A stretch of DNA of 64,000 bases from Desemzia sp. RIT 804. GTDB taxonomy: Bacteria > Bacillota > Bacilli > Lactobacillales > Carnobacteriaceae. Positions 55,854-64,000 of the stretch are shown here, in pieces. Every line of letters starts with the position of its first letter. Within the stretch, counting starts at the first letter, position 1. A model generated the notes under the pieces. It searched no databases. It was not told where the DNA came from and was given only the letters and a program-made list of their open reading frames with translations. Where the stretch lies: NCBI RefSeq assembly GCF_016892605.1, contig NZ_JAFEMV010000001.1, positions 620,001 to 684,000 of the forward strand, given 5' to 3'. The position numbers were made by a program, and so were the translations under genes.

Positions 55854-56423
55854 TTATTGTGCTACTACAACCATTGCTGGACGTAAAACACGTTCGTGTA
55901 GAGTATACCCTTTTTGATGAACTGTCACAACCGTGCCTGCTTCTTGACCATCTTCTACGGCAACCGTTTGAACAGCTTGGTGGTAATTTGGATCAAATGC
56001 TTCATTTAGCGGATCAACTACTTGAACACCTTCGCTCTCAAGTGCTGATTTGAAACTAGCATAAACCATTTCGATTCCCTTTTTAAAGGTTTCGTTTTCA
56101 GCTGACGTTTCGATCATTAAAGCACGTTCAAGGTTATCCAATACATTGATCAATTCTTTCGCTAAAGATTGAGAACGGTATTTTGCATCTGTTTCTCTTT
56201 CTTTGCGGTTTCTCTTTTGGATATTAGCCAATTCAGCTTGTAAGCGAAGATAAGCATCTTCTTTTTCTTCCAATGCTGCTTGTAATTGTGCTAATTCATC
56301 CGTTGAATCCTCTGTACTGAATTCTTCCACTGTTTCCTCAGATGCAGTTTCAGTATCCAATTCTTCATTTACCAAATCATCTACTGATTCATTTTTTTCT
56401 AAGTGTGAATCTTTATCTTCCAC
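55854..56423 (-). CDS. grpE: Nucleotide exchange factor GrpE
   Basis: GrpE exchanges ADP for ATP on DnaK. The protein of about 189 residues has an acidic N-terminal tail (about 1-45), a long coiled-coil helix (LAQLQAALEEKEDAYLRLQA) and a C-terminal beta domain with NEAFDPNYHQAVQTV. The start is a GTG at 56423 with AAAGGAG about 9 nt upstream; the frame to 56450 would overlap hrcA. It lies between hrcA and dnaK. Confidence 0.95.
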   Translation of the reverse strand: MEDKDSHLEKNESVDDLVNEELDTETASEETVEEFSTEDSTDELAQLQAALEEKEDAYLRLQAELANIQKRNRKERETDAKYRSQSLAKELINVLDNLERALMIETSAENETFKKGIEMVYASFKSALESEGVQVVDPLNEAFDPNYHQAVQTVAVEDGQEAGTVVTVHQKGYTLHERVLRPAMVVVAQ

Positions 56424-56439
56424 AATACATAACTCCTTT

Positions 56440-57480
56440 TTAGTAGTCATCCATAGAATGGTAATGATCCACTATTTTTTTTGACAATTCGTTTCTAAAA
56501 ACATCCATTAACCCAATCATTTTTGAATAAGGCATACTAGTTGGGCCTAATATAGCAATTGTCCCTGTACCTAATTCATCTGCATCATACGTTGCAGATA
56601 TCAAACTGAAGTTTTCCAGAATATCAATATTCAACTCATTGCCTATTCGAACTTGTATCTCTTCATTTTGATGCCCAAGCAATGAAGATAGATCGTGCTT
56701 CCCATCCATAAATGAATAAATAGATTTGAATTGATCGACATCCATATTTTCTGAATAATCGAGCATGTTCATTCTTCCACCTATGTGTATTCGTTCTCTG
56801 GCGGTTTTTATGAATAACTCATTGATCAAATCCATCATACCTTCAGCAGTATGCATATATTTATGAATCAATATCGGAACTTCATCTTGCAGCTTTTTAA
56901 ATACTTCTACTAGAGGCCGACCGACCAATTGATCATTAAATAAAGAAACGATTTTTTCTAGATTATTCAAATCAAACCCTTTTGGCACTGTAAAAATCTG
57001 GTCTTCAACATGACCCTTGTCTGTGACCAATATAGCCATCACTTTTCGTTCATTCAATGGTACTAAACGGAATCCTGTCAACTTGCTTTCTTTGATTTCA
57101 GGTCCTAAGGAGATAGCTGTATAACTAGTCAAATTAGATAATACTTCAGCTGATTTAACCACGATCTCATCTAATTGAAAGAACGGATTATCAAAAGCTT
57201 TCTGTATTGTTTCCACTTCATCATGATTTACTTTTGCAGGCCTCAACAAGTAATCAACATAAAAACGATACCCTTTTTTGGAAGGAATTCTTCCAGATGA
57301 AGAGTGCGTTTTTTGAAGAAAACCCAATTCTTCTAAACGAACCATTTCATTACGTATCGTTGCGGAACTCGCTACGATATTCGTTTCTTCAAGCAATGTT
57401 TTAGAACCTATTGGTTGACCATACTTTGTAAATAGACCCACGATGGATTTGAGGATTGAAATTTGTCTTTCCGTTAACAT
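56440..57480 (-). CDS. hrcA: Heat-shock repressor HrcA
   Basis: HrcA binds the CIRCE element and represses hrcA-grpE-dnaK-dnaJ; GroEL is needed for its activity in known cases. The 346-residue protein has an N-terminal winged helix (LTERQISILKSIVGLFTKYG, SSATIRNEMVRLEELGFLQK) and the family C-terminal region (GIAILGP-like GTIAILGPTSMPYSKMIGLM). The start at 57480 has GAGGTG upstream; the longer frame to 57504 overlaps the CIRCE element. A CIRCE copy lies just before it. Confidence 0.96.
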   Translation of the reverse strand: MLTERQISILKSIVGLFTKYGQPIGSKTLLEETNIVASSATIRNEMVRLEELGFLQKTHSSSGRIPSKKGYRFYVDYLLRPAKVNHDEVETIQKAFDNPFFQLDEIVVKSAEVLSNLTSYTAISLGPEIKESKLTGFRLVPLNERKVMAILVTDKGHVEDQIFTVPKGFDLNNLEKIVSLFNDQLVGRPLVEVFKKLQDEVPILIHKYMHTAEGMMDLINELFIKTARERIHIGGRMNMLDYSENMDVDQFKSIYSFMDGKHDLSSLLGHQNEEIQVRIGNELNIDILENFSLISATYDADELGTGTIAILGPTSMPYSKMIGLMDVFRNELSKKIVDHYHSMDDY

Positions 57481-57497
57481 ATACCTCACCTCTTTTT

Positions 57498-57524
57498 TTA
57501 GCACTTCAATTAAATGAGTGCTAA
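57498..57524. promoter_or_regulatory. CIRCE operator
   Basis: TTAGCACTT (57498-57506), nine spacer bases and GAGTGCTAA (57516-57524) match the CIRCE consensus TTAGCACTC-N9-GAGTGCTAA with one mismatch. It lies just upstream of hrcA, so HrcA should repress its own operon here. Confidence 0.95.
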
Positions 57525-57534
57525 CACAATTAAT

Positions 57535-57563
57535 AATTTATCAAATTATCATTCTTTTGTCAA
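57535..57563 (-). promoter_or_regulatory. Promoter of the hrcA operon
   Basis: On the minus strand TTGACA (57563-57558) and TAAATT (57540-57535) are separated by 17 nt. The CIRCE element begins 11 nt downstream, in the initial transcribed region, as expected for HrcA repression. Confidence 0.75.
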
Positions 57564-57671
57564 TGGATAGACATGAATTTTCTGACTAACTTTGACTTTC
57601 TTTTTTATTACCCCTACAGAAAAAGAATGAACCTTCAGATTTGTAAATTCCTCCAAATCTTCAGCAATATT

Positions 57672-57725
57672 AATTCAACTCCCAAAATCAAAAGCGTTTA
57701 CTTCTATTGATCGGGAGTTGATTTT
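57672..57725 (-). terminator. Terminator-like hairpin after ribF
   Basis: TTCAACTCCC and GGGAGTTGA form a stem with an internal loop of about 30 nt (which holds smaller pairing), with T-rich ends on the minus strand. It lies about 10 nt after the ribF stop. Confidence 0.5.
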
Positions 57726-57736
57726 ACGGCTCATTG

Positions 57737-58693
57737 TTATTTTTGTATTGTGTCCAGCTGTTTAAAATAGTGACGCACATCTATTTCATCTTGTGCTAAC
57801 TGGTCGATCAATGCTTCAATAGATGGGAATTTTTTTTCTTCACGAATGTATTCATGCCACTCGACAGAAACTTCCTCGCCATAAATGGCACTATTGAAAT
57901 CAAATATATTTACTTCAACGGACAGCTGACGATTCGCTTCAAATGTAATATTGTATCCAATTGAAGCCATGCCATCATGCCAAGTACTCCCGACTTTTAT
58001 TCGAACAGCATAAACACCTACTTTAGGCAACCCAATTCCAGCATGTGTATCGATATTAGCTGTAGGATAGCCTAATTCTCTTCCACGGGCGTCTCCGTGA
58101 ATAACAATGCCCGGTGTTTGATAGATATATCCTAGCATATCATTTGCTTCTGCTATGTCCCCTTCTATCAATGCTTTACGTATTCGAGTAGAACTGATTT
58201 TCTCTCCATCTCCAGTCACTTTGCCTATTTCAACGACATCGAACTTTCCTTTAGCGTATCCTGGCAAATGTTCCATAGATGCAATGTCTTTTTTTCCATA
58301 CGTATAGTCAAATCCAGCCACTACAGTAACCGCCTGCAGTCCGATAATGTATTGATCCACAAATTCTTGAGGAGTCAAAGCTGCAAAAGAAGAAGTAAAA
58401 TCGACTTCATATAAATAATCGACTCCCAATTCGGCCATGAATTCTTCTTTTCTTTTGATAGTGGATAAATACGTAATGGCTTCTGGATCTACTTTTTTAA
58501 ACACAATAGACGGGTGTTGATTAAAGGTCATTAACGCTAACTGTACGTTTTTTTCTTCTGCAATTTTCTTAGCCGATGAAATAACGGTTCGATGACCCTT
58601 ATGGACTCCATCAAAAAAACCCAGCGCTAAGACTACTGGTTTATCCGGAATATTTTCTTTTTGATAAGGATGATGAATTTTGATAATCTTCAT
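57737..58693 (-). CDS. ribF: Bifunctional riboflavin kinase/FMN adenylyltransferase
   Basis: RibF makes FMN and then FAD from riboflavin. The 318-residue protein has the N-terminal FAD synthetase with VLALGFFDGVHKGHR (about 22-36) and TFNQHPSIVF, and a C-terminal riboflavin kinase domain with GDARGRELGYPTANI. The ribosome binding site is AAGGAG. It follows truB, the common Firmicutes arrangement. Confidence 0.97.
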   Translation of the reverse strand: MKIIKIHHPYQKENIPDKPVVLALGFFDGVHKGHRTVISSAKKIAEEKNVQLALMTFNQHPSIVFKKVDPEAITYLSTIKRKEEFMAELGVDYLYEVDFTSSFAALTPQEFVDQYIIGLQAVTVVAGFDYTYGKKDIASMEHLPGYAKGKFDVVEIGKVTGDGEKISSTRIRKALIEGDIAEANDMLGYIYQTPGIVIHGDARGRELGYPTANIDTHAGIGLPKVGVYAVRIKVGSTWHDGMASIGYNITFEANRQLSVEVNIFDFNSAIYGEEVSVEWHEYIREEKKFPSIEALIDQLAQDEIDVRHYFKQLDTIQK

Positions 58694-58709
58694 TTTTTAA
58701 GGACTCCTT

Positions 58710-59627
58710 TTAAACAGATGTTCGCAATACTTTAATAGGTTTCAACAAGTTTGGTTTCGTCGGGTGTTCCCCGTAAATACTTCGAGCTTTTCCTTGATAC
58801 ATCAACACAACTGGAAAAGAAGTCCCTTCAGAGAATATTGCGGCAGGTAAAACAGCTCCATTTTTCACCTTTTCCCATAATTCTTCTGTAATGTCTTTTT
58901 TATCCATATCGCCAAGTGCATATTCTAATGGGTACAGACGTTCTTCAATCGATTCCTCTGCCATCAATGCAGCGACTTGATCTAATGTTAAACAATCTTT
59001 GACTGTAAATGTCCCACTTTTTACACGAGTCAAATCAGACATATGAGCTGGATAACCTAGTTTTTCCCCCAGGTCAACCGCCAACGTCCGTACATAAGTT
59101 CCTTTCCCACAGTCCACTTCAAATGCCCAAGAAACAGTTTGCTGTTCTTCATTTATTAGGGGTTCTGAAGTCCGTACAAACCGGTAAATGGATACTTCTC
59201 TCTTAGGTCGTTCTACTTCTTCCCCTGCTCTGGCATATTCATACAACTTTCTTCCATTTACTTTAATAGCAGAATACATTGGAGGAATTTGGATGATATT
59301 TCCAGTCATTTCTTCCATCATTTTATCAATGATATCATTTGATGGCACTTCTGTTACCGGAAGTGAATCCACGATTTCACCACTTTTATCTTCTGTAGTA
59401 GTACTAAAGCCGATAGTTATTTCTCCTACATAAGCTTTTCCGGTTTCCATCATGTATTCCACAACTTTCGTAGCTCTACCAATGCAAATTGGCAAAACTC
59501 CATCAACATCTGGATCTAACGTACCTGTATGCCCGATTTTTTTCGTTTTGAGTATTTTTCTTAATTTAAAAACGCAGTCATGACTTGTCATTCCACGTTC
59601 TTTCCATAACGGTAAAATGCCTTCCAT
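58710..59627 (-). CDS. truB: tRNA pseudouridine(55) synthase TruB
   Basis: TruB makes the pseudouridine at position 55 of the tRNA T-loop. The 305-residue protein has the catalytic motif KIGHTGTLDPDVDGVLPICI with the active-site Asp, plus YVGEITIGFSTTTEDKSG, a central KGTYVRTLAVDLGEKLG, and a C-terminal PUA-like domain. The ATG at 59627 has AGGG 7 nt upstream; the TTG two codons earlier is too close. ribF follows in the same direction. Confidence 0.97.
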   Translation of the reverse strand: MEGILPLWKERGMTSHDCVFKLRKILKTKKIGHTGTLDPDVDGVLPICIGRATKVVEYMMETGKAYVGEITIGFSTTTEDKSGEIVDSLPVTEVPSNDIIDKMMEEMTGNIIQIPPMYSAIKVNGRKLYEYARAGEEVERPKREVSIYRFVRTSEPLINEEQQTVSWAFEVDCGKGTYVRTLAVDLGEKLGYPAHMSDLTRVKSGTFTVKDCLTLDQVAALMAEESIEERLYPLEYALGDMDKKDITEELWEKVKNGAVLPAAIFSEGTSFPVVLMYQGKARSIYGEHPTKPNLLKPIKVLRTSV

Positions 59628-59810
59628 TACCAATCCCTACTTTCTCAATTAGCCTTTATCAGTATAACATATTTCTTCCAACGACTTAACTATACAAATC
59701 AGTATTTTGTTGAGTTTCAAATGAATATACTAGATTTTTCTCCTTTTGTAATAAATCTTTTGATATAATTAATGCAACATTTGGATAACGTTTTATAGGA
59801 GGATTTAGAT

Positions 59811-60653
59811 ATGACAAAGATTAAAATCATGACCGACTCAACAGTACAACTGTCTAAAGAAGAACAGGAAAAATACGGGATTACGGTCATTCCTTTATCA
59901 GCCATGATTCAAAATACACTGTATTATGACAATCAAACAATCAGTAAAGCTGAGTTCTTGCAAAAAATGAATGAGAGTCCAACATTGCCTAAAACATCTC
60001 AGCCTGCTGTTGGTCAATATATAGAACTGTATAATCAATTGGGAGCAGATGGTAGTGAGATCTTATCGATCCATGTAGCCAGCTATTTAAGCGGAACCTA
60101 CGCAGCAGCAGTTCAAGCCAGCAAATTAACAAAAACAAAAGTAACCGTTGTAGACAGCGGAACTGTTGATCGTGCTATGGCTTATCAAGTATTGACCGCA
60201 GCGGAAATGTCTCAAAACCATGCAAGTATGGAAGAAATATTAGTGGAAATAAGAGCCGTTAAAGAAAAAGTTGAGTTATATGTAGGAATCGTTGATTTAG
60301 AAAATTTGATTAAGGGCGGACGTATTGGAAAAGTCTTAGGACGTGTCTCTACTATGCTGAATATGAAGATCATGTTAAAAGTAACCGACACGGCATTAGA
60401 ACCTGAAGCTAAAGGACGTGGTTTGAAAAGTTTGAAAAAGAAAACCCAACTTATCATAGAAGAAATGAAACAATATGAAATGATAGAACAAATTGGAATT
60501 ACTCATGTTGGATTAACAGACTTTGCAGAAGAAGTCATAGCTGAACTTAAAAAACAATTCCCAAATGCGGATTATCATATCGCTTATGCCAGCCCGACAT
60601 TAATGACACATGCAGGTAAGGGAGCATTTGCAATTAGTTATATGGCTAAGTAA
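59811..60653 (+). CDS. DegV-family fatty-acid-binding protein
   Basis: The 280-residue protein is a DegV (fatty acid kinase FakB-like) protein that presents fatty acids for phosphorylation by FakA. Family motifs visible are IMTDSTVQLSKEEQEKYGI, FPVTSQPAVGQ-like KTSQPAVGQY, IHVASYLSGTYAAA and VDLENLIKGGRIGKV. AGGAGG lies upstream of the ATG and TATAAT (59764-59769) is a likely -10. A strong bidirectional terminator follows. No FakA gene is in the window. Confidence 0.92.
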   Translation: MTKIKIMTDSTVQLSKEEQEKYGITVIPLSAMIQNTLYYDNQTISKAEFLQKMNESPTLPKTSQPAVGQYIELYNQLGADGSEILSIHVASYLSGTYAAAVQASKLTKTKVTVVDSGTVDRAMAYQVLTAAEMSQNHASMEEILVEIRAVKEKVELYVGIVDLENLIKGGRIGKVLGRVSTMLNMKIMLKVTDTALEPEAKGRGLKSLKKKTQLIIEEMKQYEMIEQIGITHVGLTDFAEEVIAELKKQFPNADYHIAYASPTLMTHAGKGAFAISYMAK

Positions 60654-60707
60654 AAGAATACTGCATCAACCTTATCAGAAGTAGTTCCTTATACAATAGA
60701 TAGCCAA

Positions 60708-60747
60708 AAAAGCAGGAAAGAGAAGTTAACTTCTCTTTCCTGCTTTT
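60708..60747. terminator. Perfect 40-nt palindromic bidirectional terminator
   Basis: A perfect 20-bp inverted repeat (half-arm AAAAGCAGGAAAGAGAAGTT) lies between the DegV gene and rbfA, which converge. Each end has a T-run in its direction, so it can end both transcripts. Confidence 0.85.
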
Positions 60748-60750
60748 CGT

Positions 60751-61098
60751 CTAGTCTTTGTTTAGATCTCTCAATAATTCATCGATACGATTTCCATAAG
60801 CAACTGACTCATCTCTTTCAAACATCAATTCTGGTGTTTTGTAGATAGATAAGCGTTGACCTAATTCTTTACGAATCAAACCACTTGCTTTATCCAAGCC
60901 AGCTTGAGCATCTTGAACATCTTTTTCTTTGTCAGATAAAGTACTATAAAAAACAGTAGCTTGCTGTAAATCACCCGTTACACGTACGTCAGTAATGTTG
61001 ATCCCTTGAACTCTAGGATCACGAACTCGTTTACGTATAATGTCATTAACTTCTCTTTGAATTTCTTGAGCAACTCTTCCAACTCTGTAATTCGCCAT
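60751..61098 (-). CDS. rbfA: 30S ribosome-binding factor RbfA
   Basis: RbfA helps mature 16S rRNA in cold or late assembly. The 115-residue protein has the KH-like fold with VGRVAQEIQREVNDIIRKRV, PRVQGINITDVRVTGDLQQA and a C-terminal SIYKTPELMFERDES. The ribosome binding site is AGGGAG. It follows infB in the conserved nusA-infB-rbfA-type cluster, but after an unusually structured 140-nt gap. Confidence 0.97.
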   Translation of the reverse strand: MANYRVGRVAQEIQREVNDIIRKRVRDPRVQGINITDVRVTGDLQQATVFYSTLSDKEKDVQDAQAGLDKASGLIRKELGQRLSIYKTPELMFERDESVAYGNRIDELLRDLNKD

Positions 61099-61131
61099 TA
61101 TATCTCCCTACTTTCTTCTTAGACGAGTTAC

Positions 61132-61227
61132 GAAAGGCAGCTCATGCGCCCATTTCATACCTGAGACTATTCGGAAAGAACACAAATTATCTCGGGTATG
61201 AGAGGGTCGATGAGCTAAACGCCTTTC
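61132..61227. other. Long imperfect hairpin between infB and rbfA
   Basis: Three paired blocks are spaced along the gap: GAAAGGC/GCCTTTC (61132-61138 with 61221-61227), AGCTCAT/ATGAGCT (61139-61145 with 61210-61216) and TCATACCTGAGA/TCTCGGGTATGA (61155-61166 with 61190-61201, one mismatch). They fold into one long hairpin with internal loops. It may be an RNA-processing or attenuation element in the infB-rbfA transcript. Confidence 0.6.
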
Positions 61228-61236
61228 TTCACTATC

Positions 61237-63645
61237 TTATTTAGGTTGAATTTGGACCATTTCATAAGCTTCAACAACATCATCTACTTTAATATCGTTG
61301 TAGTCTTTAATCATTAAACCACATTCGAAGCCTTTTTTCACTTCTTTTGCATCATCCTTGAAGCGTTTCAAGCTGACTAGTTCACCTTCGTAAATAACAA
61401 TGTTGTCACGAATCAAGCGAACACCACTACTGCGTGTGATATGTCCATCAGTAACAAATGCTCCAGCAATTGTTCCCACTTTAGAAACAACAAAGGTTTC
61501 ACGGATTACTGCTTGTCCAGTTACTTTTTCTTCGTATTCTGGATCTAGTAAACCTTTCATTGCTGTTTCAATCTCATCAATAGCATTGTAGATGATACGG
61601 TGAAGACGAATATCAACTTTTTCTTGATCTGATTGAGCTTTTGCTTGCGGAGTAGGACGAACGTTAAATCCAATGATGATGGCATTACTTGCAGCAGCTA
61701 ATGTAATGTCGCTTTCATTAATTGCTCCCACACCTGTATGGATGATTTTAACGCGTACGCCTTCAACTTCTATTTTTTGTAAACTTGCTGCTAAAGCTTC
61801 ACTAGAACCTTGTACATCTGCTTTGATGATAACATTAACTTCTTTTAAATCTCCCTCTTGTAAACTAGAGAATAAGTTATCGATCGTAACGCGGTTGGTT
61901 ACTGCACGTTGTTCAGCTTGAAGTTGTTTTTCACGAGTTTCTCCAACAGAACGAGCCGTTTTCTCATCTTCAAATACTACAAATTGATCTCCAGCTAAAG
62001 GAGCGTTGTTTAAACCAGTAATTTCGACTGGAGCTGACGGACCAGCTGTTTTCAAACGACGGCCTAATTCATTGACCATAACCCGTACACGTCCATACGT
62101 TGAACCTACTACAATAGGATCTCCTACCTTTAAAGTACCTTCTTTGATCAATAATGTAGCAATAGGTCCTTTAGCTTTATCTAAACGAGCTTCTACTACA
62201 CTTCCGATAGCTAAACGTTGAGGATCTGCTTTTAATTCTTGAACTTCAGAAACCAACAAAATCATTTCTAATAGTTCTTCAATATTTTGACCAAATTTAG
62301 CAGAAATATTAACAAAAATCGTATCTCCACCCCAAGCTTCAGGAATCAGCCCATACTCTGTTAATTCTTGCATTACACGATCTGGGTTTGCTGTAGGCTT
62401 GTCGACTTTATTTACAGCAACAATAATTGGAACATCTGCTGCTTTAGCGTGGTTGATAGCTTCTACTGTTTGTGGCATCACTCCGTCATCCGCTGCTACA
62501 ACGATAATAACGATATCGGTAACATTTGCACCACGTGCACGCATGGTAGTAAATGCCGCATGTCCTGGTGTATCTAGGAACGTGATTTTTTTACCATTCT
62601 TAGTAATTTGGTAAGCTCCAATATGCTGAGTGATTCCACCAGCTTCGCCTTCACTTACGTTAGCGTTTCTTAGTGTATCCAGTAAAGTCGTTTTACCATG
62701 GTCTACGTGTCCCATGATTGTTACAACTGGTGGACGTTCTTGTAGACGTTCTTCATTAACTTCTTGATCAAAGTAAACATCTAAATCGGAAATATCCACT
62801 TCGATTTTTTCTTCAGCTTCAATTCCATATTCTGCTGCTAACAACTCAATAGCTTCTTTACTTAAACTTTGGTTTTGGGTAGCTACGACACCAAGCAAGA
62901 AAAGTTTTTTGATGATTTCTGCTGGCTCACGATAAATTTTCTTAGAAATTTCAGCTACGTTCATTCCATCTGTATAAACCAATACTTCTGGCAAATCTCT
63001 TTCTTTTCTTGGTACTGGTGGTGCTACTGGTCTGCTTTCGCCTTTTCTACCTTTTTTCTTGCGTTTATTGTAACCACCATGTGTTCCCATACTTCCACGG
63101 TTGCGGTACGGTTTGTTTGTACTCTTTTTCTTATCAGAAGAAGTACTTGCGTTTGGAGTCCCAGCACTTGCAGTTGTTCTTGGTTTAGAAGGAGCTGCAT
63201 TCTTTGGAGTAGAACTTGTTTTTGCGGTCGTATCTTTTTTCGGTCCGCGGTTATCATTTTTAGGCTTTTCAGCAGCTGTACGTGGAACTACTTTCTTTGA
63301 AGAAGCCGTATTTTTGTTACTGCTTGCTTTACTAGATGCTGCTTTGTTTCCGTTAGTTTGTTGCGCTTGGTTCTTATTTGGTTTGTTTTGTTGATTATCT
63401 ATAGTATGATCTCCCTTATTTTGCTGCTGCTTCTTAGGTGAATCAGCATTATTCTCTTTTTTTTGGGTTGCTTGTTGGTTTACTTTATTTGAAGCAAGAG
63501 CACTATTCAGCTTTGTAACTTGCGAATCATCCATTGATGACATATGCGTCTGATACTCAATACCAAGTTTTTTAGCTGTATCAATAACATCTTTGCTTGA
63601 AACATTTTTTTCTTTTGCGTACTCATATACACGTTTCTTAGCCAT
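61237..63645 (-). CDS. infB: Translation initiation factor IF-2
   Basis: IF-2 brings fMet-tRNA to the 30S subunit and helps subunit joining. The 802-residue protein has the N-terminal IF2-N region ([20 protein letters not shown]), a long Lys/Asn/Ala-rich linker (about 60-210), the G domain ([43 protein letters not shown]) and C-terminal domains. The ATG at 63645 has GGAGGG upstream; the ribosome binding site lies at the ylxQ end, coupling the genes. Confidence 0.97.
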   Translation of the reverse strand: MAKKRVYEYAKEKNVSSKDVIDTAKKLGIEYQTHMSSMDDSQVTKLNSALASNKVNQQATQKKENNADSPKKQQQNKGDHTIDNQQNKPNKNQAQQTNGNKAASSKASSNKNTASSKKVVPRTAAEKPKNDNRGPKKDTTAKTSSTPKNAAPSKPRTTASAGTPNASTSSDKKKSTNKPYRNRGSMGTHGGYNKRKKKGRKGESRPVAPPVPRKERDLPEVLVYTDGMNVAEISKKIYREPAEIIKKLFLLGVVATQNQSLSKEAIELLAAEYGIEAEEKIEVDISDLDVYFDQEVNEERLQERPPVVTIMGHVDHGKTTLLDTLRNANVSEGEAGGITQHIGAYQITKNGKKITFLDTPGHAAFTTMRARGANVTDIVIIVVAADDGVMPQTVEAINHAKAADVPIIVAVNKVDKPTANPDRVMQELTEYGLIPEAWGGDTIFVNISAKFGQNIEELLEMILLVSEVQELKADPQRLAIGSVVEARLDKAKGPIATLLIKEGTLKVGDPIVVGSTYGRVRVMVNELGRRLKTAGPSAPVEITGLNNAPLAGDQFVVFEDEKTARSVGETREKQLQAEQRAVTNRVTIDNLFSSLQEGDLKEVNVIIKADVQGSSEALAASLQKIEVEGVRVKIIHTGVGAINESDITLAAASNAIIIGFNVRPTPQAKAQSDQEKVDIRLHRIIYNAIDEIETAMKGLLDPEYEEKVTGQAVIRETFVVSKVGTIAGAFVTDGHITRSSGVRLIRDNIVIYEGELVSLKRFKDDAKEVKKGFECGLMIKDYNDIKVDDVVEAYEMVQIQPK

Positions 63646-63659
63646 GCAATCACCCTCCA

Positions 63660-63965
63660 TTAAATTGATAATAGTTCTCGGATTTTTTTCGCAAAGCCAC
63701 CATCTGTCAGACAGACTATTGTTCGTTCCTTTCCTATAGCTTGACTTAATTCAGTTTTGGAAAACTGAACAGTATAAGGAATTTCATAGTATTGGCATTT
63801 ATCCGAAATTTTCTTTCGTGTATTGTCACTGGCATCATTTGCAATGATCACCACTTTAGCTTTTTCTACGCGGATTTGTTTGAGCGTCAGGTCTTCTCCA
63901 GAAATCAATTTTCCAGCTCGAGTAGCCATGCCAAGCAAATTCAACGCTTTTTGTTCATTGTTCAT
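63660..63965 (-). CDS. ylxQ: L7Ae-family ribosomal protein YlxQ
   Basis: The 101-residue protein is a small L7Ae/L30e-fold RNA-binding protein with the pattern [20 protein letters not shown] and a core [15 protein letters not shown] that recognises kink-turns. In many Firmicutes it lies between ylxR and infB, as here. Its start overlaps the ylxR stop (ATGA), and its stop abuts the infB ribosome binding site, so the three genes are coupled. The exact function in the cell is unclear. Confidence 0.93.
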   Translation of the reverse strand: MNNEQKALNLLGMATRAGKLISGEDLTLKQIRVEKAKVVIIANDASDNTRKKISDKCQYYEIPYTVQFSKTELSQAIGKERTIVCLTDGGFAKKIRELLSI

Positions 63966-64000
63966 AAACTCATCCGTGCTTTCTGATGCGTCACATAATC
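63962..64000 (-). CDS. ylxR: Partial YlxR-family protein (C-terminus)
   Basis: The last 12 codons read [12 protein letters not shown] and then a TGA, matching the usual end of YlxR (a small RNA-binding/nucleoid-related protein). The TGA overlaps the ylxQ ATG as ATGA. The gene continues beyond the window; only its position in the nusA-ylxR-ylxQ-infB order and this tail support it. Confidence 0.7.
   Translation of the reverse strand, partial: DYVTHQKARMSL

Overview
The window comes from a low-GC Gram-positive chromosome of the order Lactobacillales, and a Carnobacterium-like member of the Carnobacteriaceae is my best guess. The evidence is the AT-rich sequence, strong AGGAGG ribosome binding sites, T-box leaders on glyQS and hisS-aspS, the niaR/niaX pair, a DUF3013 protein, the hrcA-grpE-dnaK-dnaJ order with a CIRCE operator, and the phoH-pgpH-ybeY-dgkA-cdd-era-recO order. 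The genus is inference; no rRNA marker is present.

Layout. (1) About 1-17 kb is an accessory region: small regulators, small membrane proteins, a methyltransferase, an M29 aminopeptidase, an AlkD-type glycosylase, a cysteine hydrolase, two P-loop kinase-like proteins, a PHP phosphoesterase and a cytoplasmic S41 peptidase. It also holds many broken genes that a simple ORF scan misses: a cytochrome b5 domain gene, a DUF1835/DUF3658-like gene, a frameshifted acetyltransferase, a decayed paralogue of an intact neighbour, an IS30-type transposase tail and several membrane-protein fragments. (2) 17.1-32.4 kb holds core genes, nearly all on the minus strand: dnaG-rpoD, the niacin uptake pair niaR-niaX with a visible operator, an ABC exporter, DUF488, glyQS behind a T-box, then recO, era, cdd, dgkA, ybeY and pgpH. 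(3) 32.4-42.8 kb holds phoH, rpsU-yqeY, a Fur/Zur-type regulator divergent from a PEP-synthase/PPDK regulatory protein, nfo, hisS-aspS behind a T-box, and an SH3b-amidase on the plus strand. (4) 43-52.5 kb holds dtd, a bifunctional Rel, deoC, rsmE-prmA, a DUF3013 protein, a 3-methyladenine glycosylase and lepA. A diverged partial copy of the lepA 3' end lies about 0.9 kb further downstream. (5) 52.6-64 kb holds the heat-shock operon, ribF-truB, a DegV protein and the translation cluster ylxR-ylxQ-infB-rbfA.

How it works together. The core blocks supply DNA replication initiation and housekeeping sigma factor, tRNA charging under tRNA-sensing control, ribosome maturation (YbeY, Era, RbfA, RsmE, PrmA), second-messenger turnover (Rel for (p)ppGpp, PgpH for c-di-AMP), base-damage repair (AlkD, MPG, Nfo, RecO) and protein folding. 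The accessory block looks like a zone of gene turnover and decay.

I found no CRISPR array, prophage, tRNA or rRNA gene and no recognisable defence system. The least explained signals are a GC-rich, multi-hairpin palindromic element of about 175 nt between the S41 peptidase and rpoD, an intergenic hairpin between rbfA and infB, an ambiguous GACAC specifier in the hisS-aspS T-box, and the lepA tail duplication.
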